Of a stretch of DNA of 64,000 nucleotides, positions 12,301-27,300 are shown in pieces. Position 1 is the first letter of the stretch, and each line of letters starts with the position of its first letter. The notes beneath the pieces were generated by a model, which did no database searches, was not told the DNA's origin, and was given only the letters and a program-made list of their open reading frames with translations. The translations under genes were made by a program, and so were the position numbers. The DNA comes from Brachypodius melanocephalos (Eukaryota; Chordata; Aves; Passeriformes; Pycnonotidae). The DNA lies in NCBI GenBank assembly GCA_013398615.1, contig VZSR01003807.1:15819119-15883118 (forward strand). The letters run 5' to 3'.

Positions 12301-15300
12301 TACGTTATCATAAGAATAAAAATAAAGTTACTTTAGCTTGAAAATAACTATTGTTTCCACAGGTTAATAGCATTTTAAAAGTATTTTACCTCTGTTGGTT
12401 TGTAGCAATCTACAAGAGTTTCCTAGAAGCAAAATATGAAAATGTCAGTATCCATACAGAGTAATAGTGAACATAAACAACATGGTATGAAACCTGGAAA
12501 GGGAGGGGAGAAAGAAAAGGAGCAAGAGCAGGAATCACTGAATGAAGATGTTACTGAAAACCCAGAGTTATACAAGTCACCTTTGCTCCCTATGTGGATC
12601 AGAATGATTTGTACCAGGATAGAAATAATGGCTTCTTTCTCCAGGCAGGAAGTTACAAAATCCCCATCTCCAAGAAAAACCGAGGAGAGGAGGAGAATCC
12701 AAGAACATTTCTCCCAGGAACAGATATGTGAAAGGCAGCTTTCTGTGAGGACATGAGAGTCTTTGCAATGCAGAAATACAGACGTTAGTTATTCCTAGCA
12801 GGGGGCTGCTGTAGCTAGTTTAGGCAGAAGCAGCAAAGCTATTTATGAATGCTGAGCAAAGAGCCTGGTGGGCCATGCCCCATGTCTCTGTGGCTGGCCA
12901 GTGGGCACCAGTAAAGTGGTGCTAAAAGGCACTAAAATGAGATGTGCTGCATCGAAGCACCACATTAGTCACCTCCCAAAAGAAAGCTGAGGGCAAGCCA
13001 TGACTCTGAAACAGTTTTCCTTTTCTTAGTACATCTGAAAAAAATATAAATGGAGACATTTCCTATTGGTTTTATATATTGATTTAGAGAGAGATATTAA
13101 GGCATTGATGTTTCTTTTCTTCTCCCCCTCATTCTTCCATTCATTAACTCCTACCTCACACAAGATTCAAAGACTTAGGGAGCTGGTTTGAACTGTGTAA
13201 TTTCAGCAGGTAGCTTTTGAATTTTCCTACTAATTCCTGTTCCTGACCATCTTACCCTTTCAATTTTTGATGGGTTCCAATTTCTATCTGGTGTAGACAG
13301 AAATAACTGCCAGTAGTCTAAGCACAAGGGAAGATTTCTGGTCTGTGTACACATGTATACACATCTCTACTGCTGAAGTACATCACAGAAACTATCCGAT
13401 CATCATAATCGACTCTCAGTCATACAGCTTTTTCCATGTGCTGTTTTTCATTTTCCTATGTTTTCTGTTCTTTATTTTATATACTTGTACAAATTGGAAT
13501 TAGGCTAATTTGGTTTAGCATATTTCCCTCTATTACTGGGTTCTTTGAACTTTTATTTACTAGTGTTATCACCTACCTTCCAAAAATTTTTTATCTAAAA
13601 GGATTTTGATTGCCTTTGAATAGTCTGGTAGACTATGCTAGACTAGACCTAGGAATTTCTCCATTCTAATTCTACACTTACAGTGGATTCAATCAAACAC
13701 AAGATATCGATCCAGATACATTACTCCAGCCACCTTCCGATTTTAAATAATAAAATAATATTACCTGTAATTTGAGAGCTCTCTCCTCTTCATTGGCTGC
13801 ATCAAGAAGGTCATCAATGTCAATTTCTACCTCTGGCATTTCTTCTTCCTGAAATGCAAAAATAACCACTTAGTCCATAGAGCTATCTTTTAACCAACCC
13901 CAAAAGCAGCCTCATGATAGCACACAAACCCATCTTCCCGGAGCCAGACAAGGAAATCAATAAGGTATGGTGGCTTGATTCCTTGCTCCCAGGCCAGCAT
14001 CAGGCCAAGCCCCAGCCTCATAGGAGGTGACAGCTCTTAAGCAATCCTTTCTTCACAGCCAGGACATGTCACTAACTCATGGCCAGCATGACAAGTCAAG
14101 CTATTCTCACAGTACTGGGCAAGAGGATGAAGAACAAAAAGCAGAAGGGAGAGAAGTAGACAACAACTGCAGCAAAGCCACTAAATTGTTTTGAAAGCAT
14201 TTTTGACTGGACTGCTTTTCTTGGTAACACTGTGGAAGATCTCCCTTGTGTAAAGTTGGCTTACAAAGATGACGCACACGCTCCATCAGAACTCAGATTT
14301 TCAGTACCTGCAGTGAAGTACAAAGTCTAAGGCATGGAGTATTTTAGAGAATTTTTCTTAAATCTCCTCCACCCACACACTTCTTTCTCTCTTTGCATCG
14401 CCAACATATCAGATGCCTTGTTTCCTGAGTCAGAGCAGCAGCTCATACATTTTGAAGGACCCCTGAGCTCTAGAATCCCAATGAGAACTTATCATCCACA
14501 GACATCACAATTTATTTCATTTTCAGTTATGCAAAAAACATTCTGCTGGTCATTTTATACATTTCCTCATCAAAATTGTTAAGCAACTCCCTGCTGCACA
14601 TACAAAACTCTGGTCTCAGCCACTCTCTCAGGCCAAGTCCAGCCTCGACAGCAGCCTCAGTGCCATGGCACACACTCCTTTGTTGCCCCTCCTCCATCTA
14701 AGCCAACACATGGGCACGGCAAGACTCTCCTCTCCCACAAGTACACTGCCATCAATCAACTCAGTGATGCGGCATCAGTTTGGCACCTACCTAATGAAAA
14801 CAGAGACCTCAAAGCCTCCAAAGGGGAGGGTGGATTTAAAAGTCAGGATGAAGCAGAAAGATCACAGCAGCAGCTGCTGCCTTCTTGTACCCCACCAACA
14901 CTTTTCAAGATCCTTTAAAGAAGAATTGTAGTGGTTCTAGCAAGTTGCAGAAGTTTCAACAACTGTGAAATAATTTGACAGCTCCAAGAGCAACTGCCTC
15001 AGATAATACCAAAATTATTCTTCTACTGGGTAAAAGACAGTCCAAACATTAGCAATGAAAATAAGTTAGCTCAAGTTAATCTAAGTGAAGTTAAGCACCA
15101 AAGTGGCAAACAACTAGTTGTATCAAACTTCAGCTAAAATGCCAACTGTTCAACATCTCTGTGAGTGTGAGTAGGAAGGACAGAAGTTGGATGATTAGGT
15201 TCCCCTTTCCTCATTACTGAAGGAAAGTATGCAGGGACACTATAGCACAGTCATGTGTGCAGTTAGACCCAGTGAACAAAAATACACAAGGCAAACCCTT

Positions 15301-18300
15301 TGCCCAATCAACCTGGTCAGAAAGGAAGCATGGAAATTTGCTGAGATGAAGTAAAGACACCAGTTACTGTAACACAATCTGGCCATATGGGAGTTCCTAA
15401 TCCAATGCAACAGATTCACCAGCAATTTAAACAAGAGGAAGGGAAGTGTTCCATAGGCTATGTATTCAATAAAAGCTATCAGAATTGGAAAGAATAAAGA
15501 ATAATCCATAACAGTGATACAGTTACTTCATAGCTTACTATCCCAACTCTTTGCTAATTTGCATATCACACCAAGAACCAGAAATTCCCCACATAGGTAG
15601 TAAACCTCCTGAACATTTTATCTAAGCAGCTCAGCCTAAATACTTTCAAGACAGGTGCCTGGAGTTACTACTAATATCATAAACTTACCAAAACACACAT
15701 CCACTGAACTGTGTAAAGAGCAATTGTGCATATGTCTGCATTCAGAAGTGCTGTTCAGCACATTGAATATTTTGTCAGATACACATTTTGAACTCTTGTC
15801 TCTTGGAGCGGCATTCTAGCAAACTGAAACAATGGTGAAAAGCAGCAGTGAGGGGAAATTGCCTAGAAGGTATAGAACGGTTTTTTGTGATCACACTCCA
15901 TTGAAGTTGAGTGCTCCTGAAAGGTTAGTTTTACTCTAAATGGTATCAGATGAGTGGAAGAAATCCTTGCTTCTATGCCTCTACCCTCTTATCTTCTTCA
16001 GATCAGCTTTCTCCTACATCTTCAAGGTTCACAGTGCCATCAATTCAGAGGGCAACTCCACCAGTTCACTGAAACTTTGGTATAAGTGGTAACACAGCTC
16101 CTTTACATCACAGAAAGCTATAAAAAAAAATTACAAATATTTCTGAAACAAGAAACAATAATTGTACCTGACACAATGGCATTCAATTAAGTTACATTTT
16201 CTGTAAAAGATCATGTGTATCTTCTTCACTTCACAGCAGATTGGAACTCGTATACACAACACAAATGTAGGGGGAAGCCCAAAAACATAACTCTTGCTCT
16301 TATTTTTGGCTGAATGAACAAACCGAAACATCTTTTCTCTATCTGAACTACTGTGCCTGCATGATCTGAAGAGTCTTATGTTAGGCATGAAAAACATGCC
16401 CTTAGGTCAGGAGCCTGACCATTCCATAACAGCTGTAATGACAGAGGGAGGAAAGAAAGTCATGCCTTCTGTTTGACAGGTTTTCTTGGTGAGATTAGTC
16501 TGGTTGCTTCAATTACAACTCAGCAGCTAGATACAGACTGGGCTGGGCCAAGCCTGAAAGGCTCTGTGAATAGCCAAAGGATGGTATTTTAAGGGTCTTG
16601 TTACTGTCATGATGCTGTGCAAAAAAACAAACATTGCTACCAGTTCTGCTCCAGTAAGAGGAAGACAAAGTGATGCAAACAGCAGATGGTGGGGGTGGCA
16701 GGGGGCAAGAAAGCACTAGCAGCATGCTGACAAGGAGCAGCCCCCAGAAGAGCTAAAATAGAAGGGGTGTGGGGGTTCTGGGTGCAAATATCTATCAACT
16801 GAAACTCTTGGGGGAGAGGAGGATGGATACTCTCCTTTTAAGCATCCTCTGCAGTCTGCACTTACAATGTAAGCAGAACATGAGCAGATTTCTGCTTAAT
16901 CATTGAAAAGTCAGAAAATACCAAGGACGACTTCCATGACACTTAATGCAACTTAAATTCAACCTTGCATTGAAAGACAGCCCCATTACTCTAGGTTGCA
17001 TGAATTCTTTGCAGGCTACTGGCAAAAGACTTTGGGCATAGATGTGCATTAAGTAGTAAATAGCTGTAGCAGTTTAAGCCATTACAACCTCTCCAGCTGG
17101 CAGTGGTGAATGAAACAGAAACAGGTGAACATCCATTAGTGAGACCAGAGAAAGATCTTCAAAACCAGTGCCCACAGCAGCCTAAGCCAATGGGCTGGAT
17201 TTTGCAGCACGTCTTGAAGAACACTTGCACACTCCAGTCTGCTGACCCTGAGGACAGCACCTCCAGTACAGCAAAAGCTGACATCATTCCAAGTATCTAC
17301 TAATTAAACATTTATTGGAGGCTTTAAAATTTAAAGGGCAATGGTAGCCCTATGGATAATTTCCCACCATAAACCCAGCTGGCAAATTAACGTATTATCC
17401 TACACCCTCACTGTCGTTCACTGTGCATCATCACGTTTGCAGTGGTGGGAAATAATTAAATAGGTTTGTTTGATTTTTACTTTAGATTTTAAATCTGGGA
17501 AAGAAAGGAAAAGCTAAAGGCAGCATAAAAAGTTAAAGCCATCATTTGTATAGTGAGTTTGGAAACAGCAGTAAAGGATAATAGGAGAAAAAAGAAGGAA
17601 AAGGAAGGAAAGACGACCATACAATTCAGACATATGAAAGTTTCAGATTGTATGAATCAGGGATTTCTCTAGGAGTCCGGGAAGATCGCCAGTAAGTGAT
17701 CAAAACCAAACTAGAAAATAGGACCAGTTTTTCTGGAAATATCCATTTAATATATGAAAATATTTATGTCTTTTAGAAGAGGATTCTAATAAAGGCAACT
17801 CCAAACCAGTTCATCCGCAGACACAGATGGCATTGCAAGACAGGGGTGCAAGTCTCAGGATGATAAAAAACCCCATAGATTACCAGGACTAGAAGTCATT
17901 GGTTTCATATCTAACCTGGCAGGATTATGAATGGATTGCACTTAGTCCAGGTAAATGAATATGACCAAATAGTAATTTTTAGGAAACAAAAAAGAAAAAC
18001 TTACATGCTTCTTGTTTCAAAGCATTCAGTTGTTTGGGGGGGGACTTACTCATGTGGGCAAAAGTGGATTAAAGTGAAAACAAACAAAAAAAATACTAGT
18101 TTAAATGATCAAAAATTATTAATCCAGAATTAAAGAAAGCTCTTTTTTTATTTAAAGCCAATCCTAGTTAAGTGTAGAGTCAAAATACACAGCTAAAATA
18201 AAGCTATTTGCAAGACAAAAAGACTGCTCTGTCTATTGATTGGCATGAGGCAGAGAAGATTAGGAAAGAATGCTGAAGACAGCAAGAAGGTAGTCAAAAG

Positions 18301-21300
18301 TGTCAGGGTTCATGAAATTTGCAGTAAGAGCAAGAATCCTCGGTGTTAAAACCCAATTACTAAATGACAGCATGTTTTCTCCAATCCTAAAACATTCAGA
18401 GCAGTAATGCCATAGCAGACATGATGATCTAATGTTAGACACAAAAAAAAAAAATTAGCTGTAATTTCCTTTGGTCCAGGTGAAGCAGTTCATGCAACAG
18501 TGAATATTAGTTTGTACTGCTGATAATCAGTGAACACATTTAGGACACTGCTCCCACTATGAGAAAACCTTTAGCATGCAGTTACATATTATTTTCTCCC
18601 CCATCAGGAACTTATCTCATTAGCAACCAGCCAGTGAAGGTGGAATCTCAAAGGCAATACAGAGATCGAGGCACCAGACTCCTGAGCACATGCCATTCAG
18701 TCTTGGCTTCAACTAAGTGGTAGAAAAATCCGTGTTGTACCCAATCTGTTCTAAGCAGAGCATCAGCCTCTTCCACCAACAGCAAATCCATCTTCCTCTA
18801 TCACTCTTGTTTAATTGAATAAAAGTGCAGAGACATTCAAGGCAAACTTACCAGATTTCTCCACTCATTTTGAGTCAATGAAACACTCCTATTGTTTATG
18901 AATAATCATAATTTATCTGTGGCACTGTGGCTCTTTAACAGAAATCTTCTTTGTGCTGAGCCTGTCCTCAAGTCTGACATCAAGTGGATCCAGTTAAATA
19001 CACAACAAAGGAGGGACACTAAGGGCACACCTGCCAACAGAATGGCTTATGCAAGCTGCCCAGTATCTCACTGGTGCACCAAATGCATCTACAGCTACAT
19101 AACATGGTATGAAGGGCTGGATTAAAGTCAACGACATGGTGTTTTATCTATGTGGTCCAGATGTGGCGTACCCTCACCCCGGAGCTGACAGTCCATAGCC
19201 TTGTGCACACACCACTAGAGGGAGGTAACACTTTGCAAACACAAGGGCCCCTGAAGTTGCTGGTAAGGCACGGAAAGGTCTTCTGAGCCCTACGTACAGT
19301 TCTCGGTCTGGAGAACAACAGTCTAACTTGTATCCTCAAGTACACATTGTCCTCTGCTCCTGTTCTCAAAAGTAGTCCTCAGCTTTTACTTTAACATCTT
19401 GTTTCCTGCAAAATCCTACCACCTCTACTACTATCTTTTCGGGTATTTGTTTCTACATCCATCCTTTGTACCCTTTTTCTGCAACCAAGGGCCAGAGAAA
19501 GGCCTGCTGGAAGCAGAAAAAGGAGCAACCCAGCTCCCAGGCACCGTGATGAGGGCTCCCTGCCAAGATGAAACTGCAAGAGCCCAGCCCCTTCTAGTTC
19601 CCCACAGAGCAAGCTTGTTCACATGTGACAATCTTTGAGCTTATTGCCAAACTTCAACAAGTTCAGGCACATGACAAGCACAAGTGAAAGAGGAGGGGAG
19701 TTGCCTGATTAAACTGAGAACACTTTCATAAACTGGCCACAGGAATCTCCGACGCACAGCAAATCTGGTCCCTCCTAAATTTCCAGGATCACACATACCA
19801 GAGTTTCAACTCTGCTGTTGAAAGCCCTCAAGCAATGTGGAAAACCACTTTTTTTTTATTTCCTGATTGCAGACTCAACATCAGAAATAACTGAAGTCTT
19901 ACCAAAAAAGCTTTCCAAGATATTCCAGCTGAGACAGGCATATACTGTGAACCTCCTCAGCTCAGATTATTTCAATTTGGACCAGTTCAACATTTTAAGT
20001 GTGTTTACCAGTTGGTCATTCAAGAGTAATGCCAAGAACAATGCTTACAGAGCTCTGCATGGAAGACTACAAACTTTGCTGTGAAACAGAGGGAGAGCTT
20101 ACCTAGGAATTTGCAAAGTCTAGGAATATAGAGGATGAAACAAAGCTGCACAAAAAGTGAGAAAGATGGACAGACACTTAAACACACAGTGATGGTGTTT
20201 ACACAGGCAGGCACAGCTGGATCACAGCTTGCTCAGCCAGTGTGCACAAACTGCACAGTCCAGAAAATGTAGCTGCATTAGGGCAGCTTTCAAACCAAGA
20301 GAACAAACCCTGTTGGCAGAGCATTTATATTCAAGTGCCATAGTTTATCATCACAGCAATTTCCAGACCAAAGCTTGCCCACAACCACCTGGCTCAGAGA
20401 AGAAAGAAATAGCTTTTAAAAAGCCGGTCTGCATCTGCCAATTTACCCAGTGTTGGTTAGTAGATAAGTGGGAAAAAGCCCCAAGCTTTTATTAGGAAGT
20501 ACACATAGTATTACAAGGAAATCTCAACTAGGAAATATGTTGGAGATTCATGTCTGAACCCAAGGAACAGGAAGCACTCTCAAGCTCCAAGATCTAAAGC
20601 ACAACCTAACAGCATCCCAGATCCAGGCCAGTATGCAAGTTAGGTGTGTGTTGCTCCCAGCCAGAGACACATTATAAGAGAAAGCATAGGGTTATATGTT
20701 AAAAGGATACCACCATACTCTTTGGATAATTGAAAAAGCATGCCTATCCCACAGCCTAGTCAGCCTTCCCTGAAAGAGCATTGTTAGGAATTCTTGGCCT
20801 CCTCCATAACCATCACCATCTCCATTATGTTTTCCTGTCATACAGTTAGGAGACCTGTTTTAGCAGTATGTTCCTCACAGAAAAAAAGAGGGACACAAAG
20901 TTTTCATTTAATCAGTCTACATAATGACAAATCTAGAGATTTAGAGTCAAACAACAGGGACATGCTCCCTCTGTGAACTATGTTACCTGACATGACTTGT
21001 CAATTAGTACTTTTGCAAGCTGCCTAGAAAGAGTAAGTAATGAGGGTCACAGATTTGTGGAGTTTGAGTTTGGGTGGTAGGAAGGAAGGAGGAATTAGAA
21101 CAGAATGATCTCAAGCAGGACAAACCCTGTATAAGGATATCACCCTAGGACAACTGGAAAACTAATCTTTTATGTTAATGTTAACAATAGTTAAGAACAG
21201 CTCAAACTTCCTTACTTAGAACAATTACAAATAAAAAACATGGTGTTAAACATTTGATCATTTCTGGGAATCCTTCAAGTATAAAGGCATCTTATTGTCC

Positions 21301-24300
21301 ATGTACATGCCAGCAGTTAGGTACAGCTGCAACTTCAGACATCAAGTGGAAGTGAAAAATATATTAACATGGCAATGGATATACAGTACATACAAAACAC
21401 TTAAATTCTAGCTGTGAACCTCATTAAAGCAATTAACAACTGATATTTTTAATAACCAGGGGAGGATTACCCACTCAAGCCAAGTTCTTCCATCTCATTC
21501 CCCAAGCTGGCTCTTTCTCCTGCCTCAGTGACTGTAAACCATTGTTGTTTGTCTCAAGCTGGCACTGCCATAGATCAGCCTCTCCTCTTGGCTCTCAAGT
21601 GATAGTAGAGCAGATGAAACAGACAGATGCTATTCCAATTACAAGTTCCATTCAAAGAATCAGCCCCTCTAAAGCAGTAAATGCACCCCAAAGTTTTTAC
21701 TGTAAAATAGCACGCAAATACACAAAAATGGCAACAGCACAATCCTGGCACTCAGGTGATACAAAAGGACACAAGCCTCTCCCGTCCTTATTCCAGGTGG
21801 GGTCCCTCTATCAGCAAGGAGGGATCAGGGGTTTGGGCAGAGATAACATCAATCCCTCAACTCAGTTCCTGTGAAAGCTCCCTTTATGGGCAAGTATGAA
21901 AGAGGATAGGGAAAGGACATCCACATCTAGAGCACAGGTCTCCCCACCCAGCTTCCCTGAATATCTTCACCCTCCCCCAGAACACAAGCCTTTCTGCATT
22001 GACATTCAACACAGAGTCAGCTGTTGTCTTTGCAGATGCCACTGCAGTTTTGCCTTTCCTTCAATTAGAAGGTCAGAGGGCAGAAAGACGATGGCAGAAA
22101 GACACCATGATTTCCCCCAGACAAACTCCTTACAGTTACAGGCACTAAATGTAAGTCAGCTGTTAGGTCCTGTATCACCACATGGTTAGCAGAACATTTT
22201 TACCTGTATAAGGAGTGAGGGAAAAACAGGACAGCCAACTGTGTCCAAAAATTCAGGTGAAGGAGGGGAAAGGGGGGATTAAGCTAAAGTGCCATGAGAC
22301 AGGTACAAGCACTGCCAAAACCCTAACTGAAGTTACTCAGTGAAGGGGAGGCAGGGGGTGTTTCTGAGAACAACTCATATAAAAACTAAACTGCCTCAGT
22401 GCCACACAGTTATGCCAACATAACTTCATATAACTAACTAACATAACTAACATAACCAAGCTTCAAATAAAACATGGTACCACTTCCCAAACAACAATAG
22501 AGCAAGTAGTTGAAAAAATATTGCTGTATCAACTTGAAGGTAGAGCCTTATAGTATTAGCAACTTGCAACAGATGAAGCATCATGATTTCCACAAGCTTC
22601 AATGCAGATTCGAGCCAACCTACACCCAGGAATGGTGGCAATGGGATTTTCAAATGGAGATAAGGGACTCTCTTTAATCAGTTTGGGCAAACTAGCCATT
22701 AAAATTCACTTTATATTTCTGCATCAATGTCAGAGTTGCCTTTGAGTTTATACAGACCATATGAAAATGGAGTACCTCTGCAGAAAAATAAATCTTGGTT
22801 CCTCTCTTTCCACAGTTCTCCAGCCTGCTTGCTAGCAGGGCCACAAAGCTGCTATTGAAAGAATAACATGTTAGGAGAAAAACTAAGTTTTATTGCACTT
22901 AGAACTCTGCCAACTCAGTTGAGGTCATGCTTGCCTAGCAAACACACTGCCTGCTGTTGGTCACCAGCACACCCAACAAGTTTTCTTCCTGGAAGGAAGG
23001 ATTTCTGTGCTCTTTCAGAAGACCATTCCTCTTTATTTAGATGACTGGGCTGGCTGCCACATTTCAGTGGCTGCATTCTCCCATCAGCAGCAGGGAGGTA
23101 GCTCTTACAGTGTTGGATGCAGCCTGCAACTCCATGAACAGCACTGGAGCCCTGGCCTGGTGCCTTGGCCAAGAAAGATAAATAACAGATTCTTTTACTT
23201 TAAATAACAGATCCTTTTCTTTCCCCCACTCCTGTTCAAAGTTTTTTCCCTCTTAGGTTTGTTTTGGTTTTTTTTGGTTTTTTGTTTTTTTTTAAATTCA
23301 TTCATTATTATATGGAAGCTAAGGATGTAATTTACAAAGAATCAATAGGAGATGTTTTCCCTCTAATTAACCGCTAAATGAAATTTTGTAAAGGTAAAAC
23401 AAATACATGCACACACTACTTGGGTTTTTTTAATCAAATCAGTTTGTTGGTATCCTGTGTTTTAACAAGTTTCCAAAAGAGCCTATTATGTAGGTGACTG
23501 AATATACTTATCCTGGGCCTTGGGCTTGCTATTTTTAGTTTGGTATTTATCTGTTGCTTGAATGGGTGACTGAAACACTAGTCAGGGGTCACAGTGCAGA
23601 CTCTGGTCTGTCCATACACAGTAGTTCTTGTATGAGCAGCTGCTTAGGAAGCACTTGCTCAGAACCCCTGCCACAAAGCATCCACCACCGAGTAACCAAA
23701 ATTGGCTCTGACTTGGAATGGAACAGCTTACAGGGATCCCTAGCTGGCCAAAAAACAGTTTGGCAAGCCTTGCTTGGTTCACGGCCCCATCATTCATTTA
23801 AATACTTCCATCAGTTGATTTGGGAAATCGAAGTTGAGAGCAGATACACCTTGTTATTTACTCGTCTTTTACCATGTATTTGACAACTTCAGCAAAAATT
23901 GTGATAGCCCTTAAAAATCAGATGGCTTTGACTGTGACACTGATGCAACCACCCAGTACAATAGAAACATGGCCAATTCCCCTTAACATGCAGAATATCT
24001 CTGTGCTTTCCTCTCCTGTCTGGGAAATTCTTGCTTAGTCTCCAAGGAAGAGTCATCATGATGCCAATGCAGATGCTTCTATTAAGTTAGAAAAAGCCAG
24101 CTTTGCTCAACATTTGTCTGCAGACAAAATAGGCCAAGCCAGTAAGAAACATACAAAGAATTTCATTACCACTTGACAATTTAATAAATGTCTCATCTGA
24201 AAATTTTGTATCACTGGAAGGCAGAGAAAACAACTAAGTGCTGAAAGATGAAGCTGAACGTGTAAGTTCAGACTATATTCTACGTCATTGTAATGTTGTA

Positions 24301-27300
24301 TTAATTCCTTTCAAAATAGGGATTTTCAATGGAATCATTCAGATCTCTTTCTTGCACTTAAGTGTTATCTTCCCAGCTGGTTTGTTAACCGGGATTTCCA
24401 TCATGCAGCACCACCCTTCCCTCACACATTTCAAAACCTGACATCTGTGCTCATGGATTCTGTGTCATGTCATTTTTAACTTGTTTTAGTCAACACCTAA
24501 TTGCCAGCAAGCTTTGAACCACTCACATTCTTTCCAAAATCCTTTTATTATATCCAAATGGAGCATGCTTGAAAGGAATTTAAGTTTTAGCTACCATTCT
24601 GGGATACCTCCATTTAAAAGTTCTCAGGAGACTGTCAAAATGCCTTGCCATTCATTTGGTTTCAAGTACACACATTCACACTTTCCTGAGAGTCTCCAAA
24701 AAATGGGTTGTAAGGAGACGCTCTATTTCCACATCAAGAGCACATCCTTGCCACCAGAGCACAAATGCAAGAGAATTCATTGCGAAGCAGTCCAAAGCCC
24801 AAGTCAAACAAAAGCTTCCAGCAGACCCTTCTGACCCCCAGCTCCTCCCACATTCTTGTACCCATTTCACTATGAAGCCCCCCATGAGCACATTTACCTA
24901 CCCCAAGAGAAGCTAACCTTTGCTCACTGCCAAAAGAATTGCACTTTTAACAGGAAGCAAACCTTATAAATTGTGTTGCCATCTTGAAAATGCAGACTGA
25001 GCAAGTGTCCCTTGGCAGAGCCTGCAGATGATTTGCAACAACTGTTTTGAGAACAGATATCAGCCTAACTGCCTCCCAAGAAAGCCCACAGCACCAGGAA
25101 CTCTCATTTCAGCTGTCTTGACCCCTGAACAGCACACTTTTTCAACTGAACTCTCACTTTGCTGTGGTCAGCCTAAAACTTGTTCTCTTCTCCTGCCTCA
25201 ACTTCACTTCAAGATTTATCTTTCTTAAGCAGATGTCAAATATATGTGAAAATATTTGCCTCCATTTTTCAGAGACACAAACATGCAAAGTCAGGACTTG
25301 TCAGCAATCTCTAATCATATGCATTGTTGGAAATTGTCACAGGCGGAAAAAAAAGTGTGTTTTTCTTCCAAGTGGCATTCCAAAAGAAGTAAGTTATGAT
25401 GATATGCATATATTTTAACTTTTTTTTAAGAAATAAAAGCTTTGTAGTTCCATAACCATAGCCTGTGAAGTAATTTAAGGCACACAGAAGGAGAAAAGTA
25501 TAATGTAAAGCAAGATATTTGCTGTTTTGGCTTTGTATAAAAGCAGAAAACCACGGTAATTGCTGAAGCCTCTAATTTGCTTACAGCTTTACTTTTTAAA
25601 TGCTAAAGAGCCTATCATCTTCCACAACATACTCTCTCGCCAGCAGCAAAGCATGTGACAGACCTTTTCATATCAGATAATGAAAAACTGCAGTGAGATA
25701 CATGATCATGACAGTGCTAGCAAACCCAAAAGAGAATGGGGCCAAAGCACTGAGGTGTCCCTCTGCTCCTCAGATACACAAACATTATTTTCCAAGGCAG
25801 TATTTTCCAGCACAACCATAAAAATTCCAGATGAGCATGCAACAGCTGCTGGTCCTCACAAATCACTGCAGAAGAAAGATGATGCAGGCAAACAGAGCAA
25901 GTCCATGACTTATGAGGAACCTTAAAATAGACGAATTTGCAGGCTGGCAATAGCAAAACCAGAGAAACTGCAATTGGGCTGAACTGAAGAGAGAGAACTC
26001 CAACACACTGCTGAAGGGTGAGCACTTATTCCCCCCACCCTTTCTTCTTAGCAGTATGGCTCCCATGGACGTGCTAAAGAAAACAACAGCTTGAACTGTT
26101 TCCTCTGACTGAACTACAGCTCCAGGAAAAGACTACTTTTTAAAAGCTGTATCAAGCCTAGCCCTTTGTTTCCAGGGTTGGAGCCCTAGCAGAGGGACTA
26201 TAACCCTCATGCTATCAAGTTAACAAAAGTGTGAAAGATTACTCTTAAGTATCTTAATTAACATGTAAGAGGGATAAGGGAAAAAAAAAAAAAAACCAAA
26301 AAGAAAAATATGCAAGGAGGAGAAAAAGATTTTAAGAGGAATGTAATTTTCTCAAGTATACCTAAAATGCCAGAAGGCGCCACCTTTAATTATCAGGAAT
26401 ACCAAAGATTCCCAGAAAGGAGAGAACTCATATATACTCAAGATCTCATTTCTTAAATAGTTTCCTAGTTCTGTAGGGCAATGCACAAACCAAGACAACC
26501 TGGGTGTAGCCTTGCAATTCCTGGAAGTCCCAAACACAATCAGAGCAATTCTTCTGGTTAGCACTGAATTTCCAGGAGCCAAAATATGAGTGTGCTATCA
26601 GAGGCTTTGTCTGTAGCCAGCTAGACTCAGCTTTTCAGACATAACCCAGATGAGTACAGCAGTCTCTCAGTTTTCTCCTGAAGTTCTTTCCGTACTATGC
26701 AAAGCCTTTCCAGCAGCTTAGGTATATTAAAAATAGAGCCAAACAGTAGCTTCATTGAGACTGATGTTGCACTGAATGGCAATACTATTTCATGTTACAC
26801 CATCCAAGAGCATACTATATACACAGTGCACACATATATACACACTAAGCCTTCAGAACCATGTTAGCAGACCACAAATATACATCTACATCCACATATG
26901 CATGAACAGTTACCTGTCATTACAGAAAATTATCAGAAGAAAGAGAATGTACACAAATTTCTGCAATGAAAGTGTAGCTAGCAATGACTTGAAGAAGCAT
27001 TGCTATGGCTTGCCATAGCACAGCAGAACATATTAACAAGCCATCTGTTCACTATAACAAGCTCAACAGGATTCATCTTCTAGATGCAGAGATGCTACCT
27101 ACAGCATGTCCCTTGATCAAGCAGAAAGTTGTTGGATATTGCCAAAGTCTTACCACATCCCTTTCAGAGAGCATGTTACACATGCACAGTCTGGATTTAA
27201 AATCTGCTTTCCCAGAGGGCTGTGCCTTTGAGCAGAATTAGTCACACTAACAAGCAGCCCACAGTCAGGCTCCTCCAGCTAGGTACATGCAGACAGAACC

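Larger units (their letters stand above)
3379..12389 (-). other. PPP1R14C: PPP1R14C intron 3
   Basis: About 9.0 kb between the exon 3 donor (GTAAAA) and the exon 4 acceptor (CCCCCTAG). It holds the CR1 fragments at 4384-4491 and 10326-10658. Apart from these it is unique-looking AT-rich sequence. The stretch around 6950-7070 has clustered ATTA and TGACAG-type words. No other exon or RNA gene is recognised. Confidence 0.9.
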
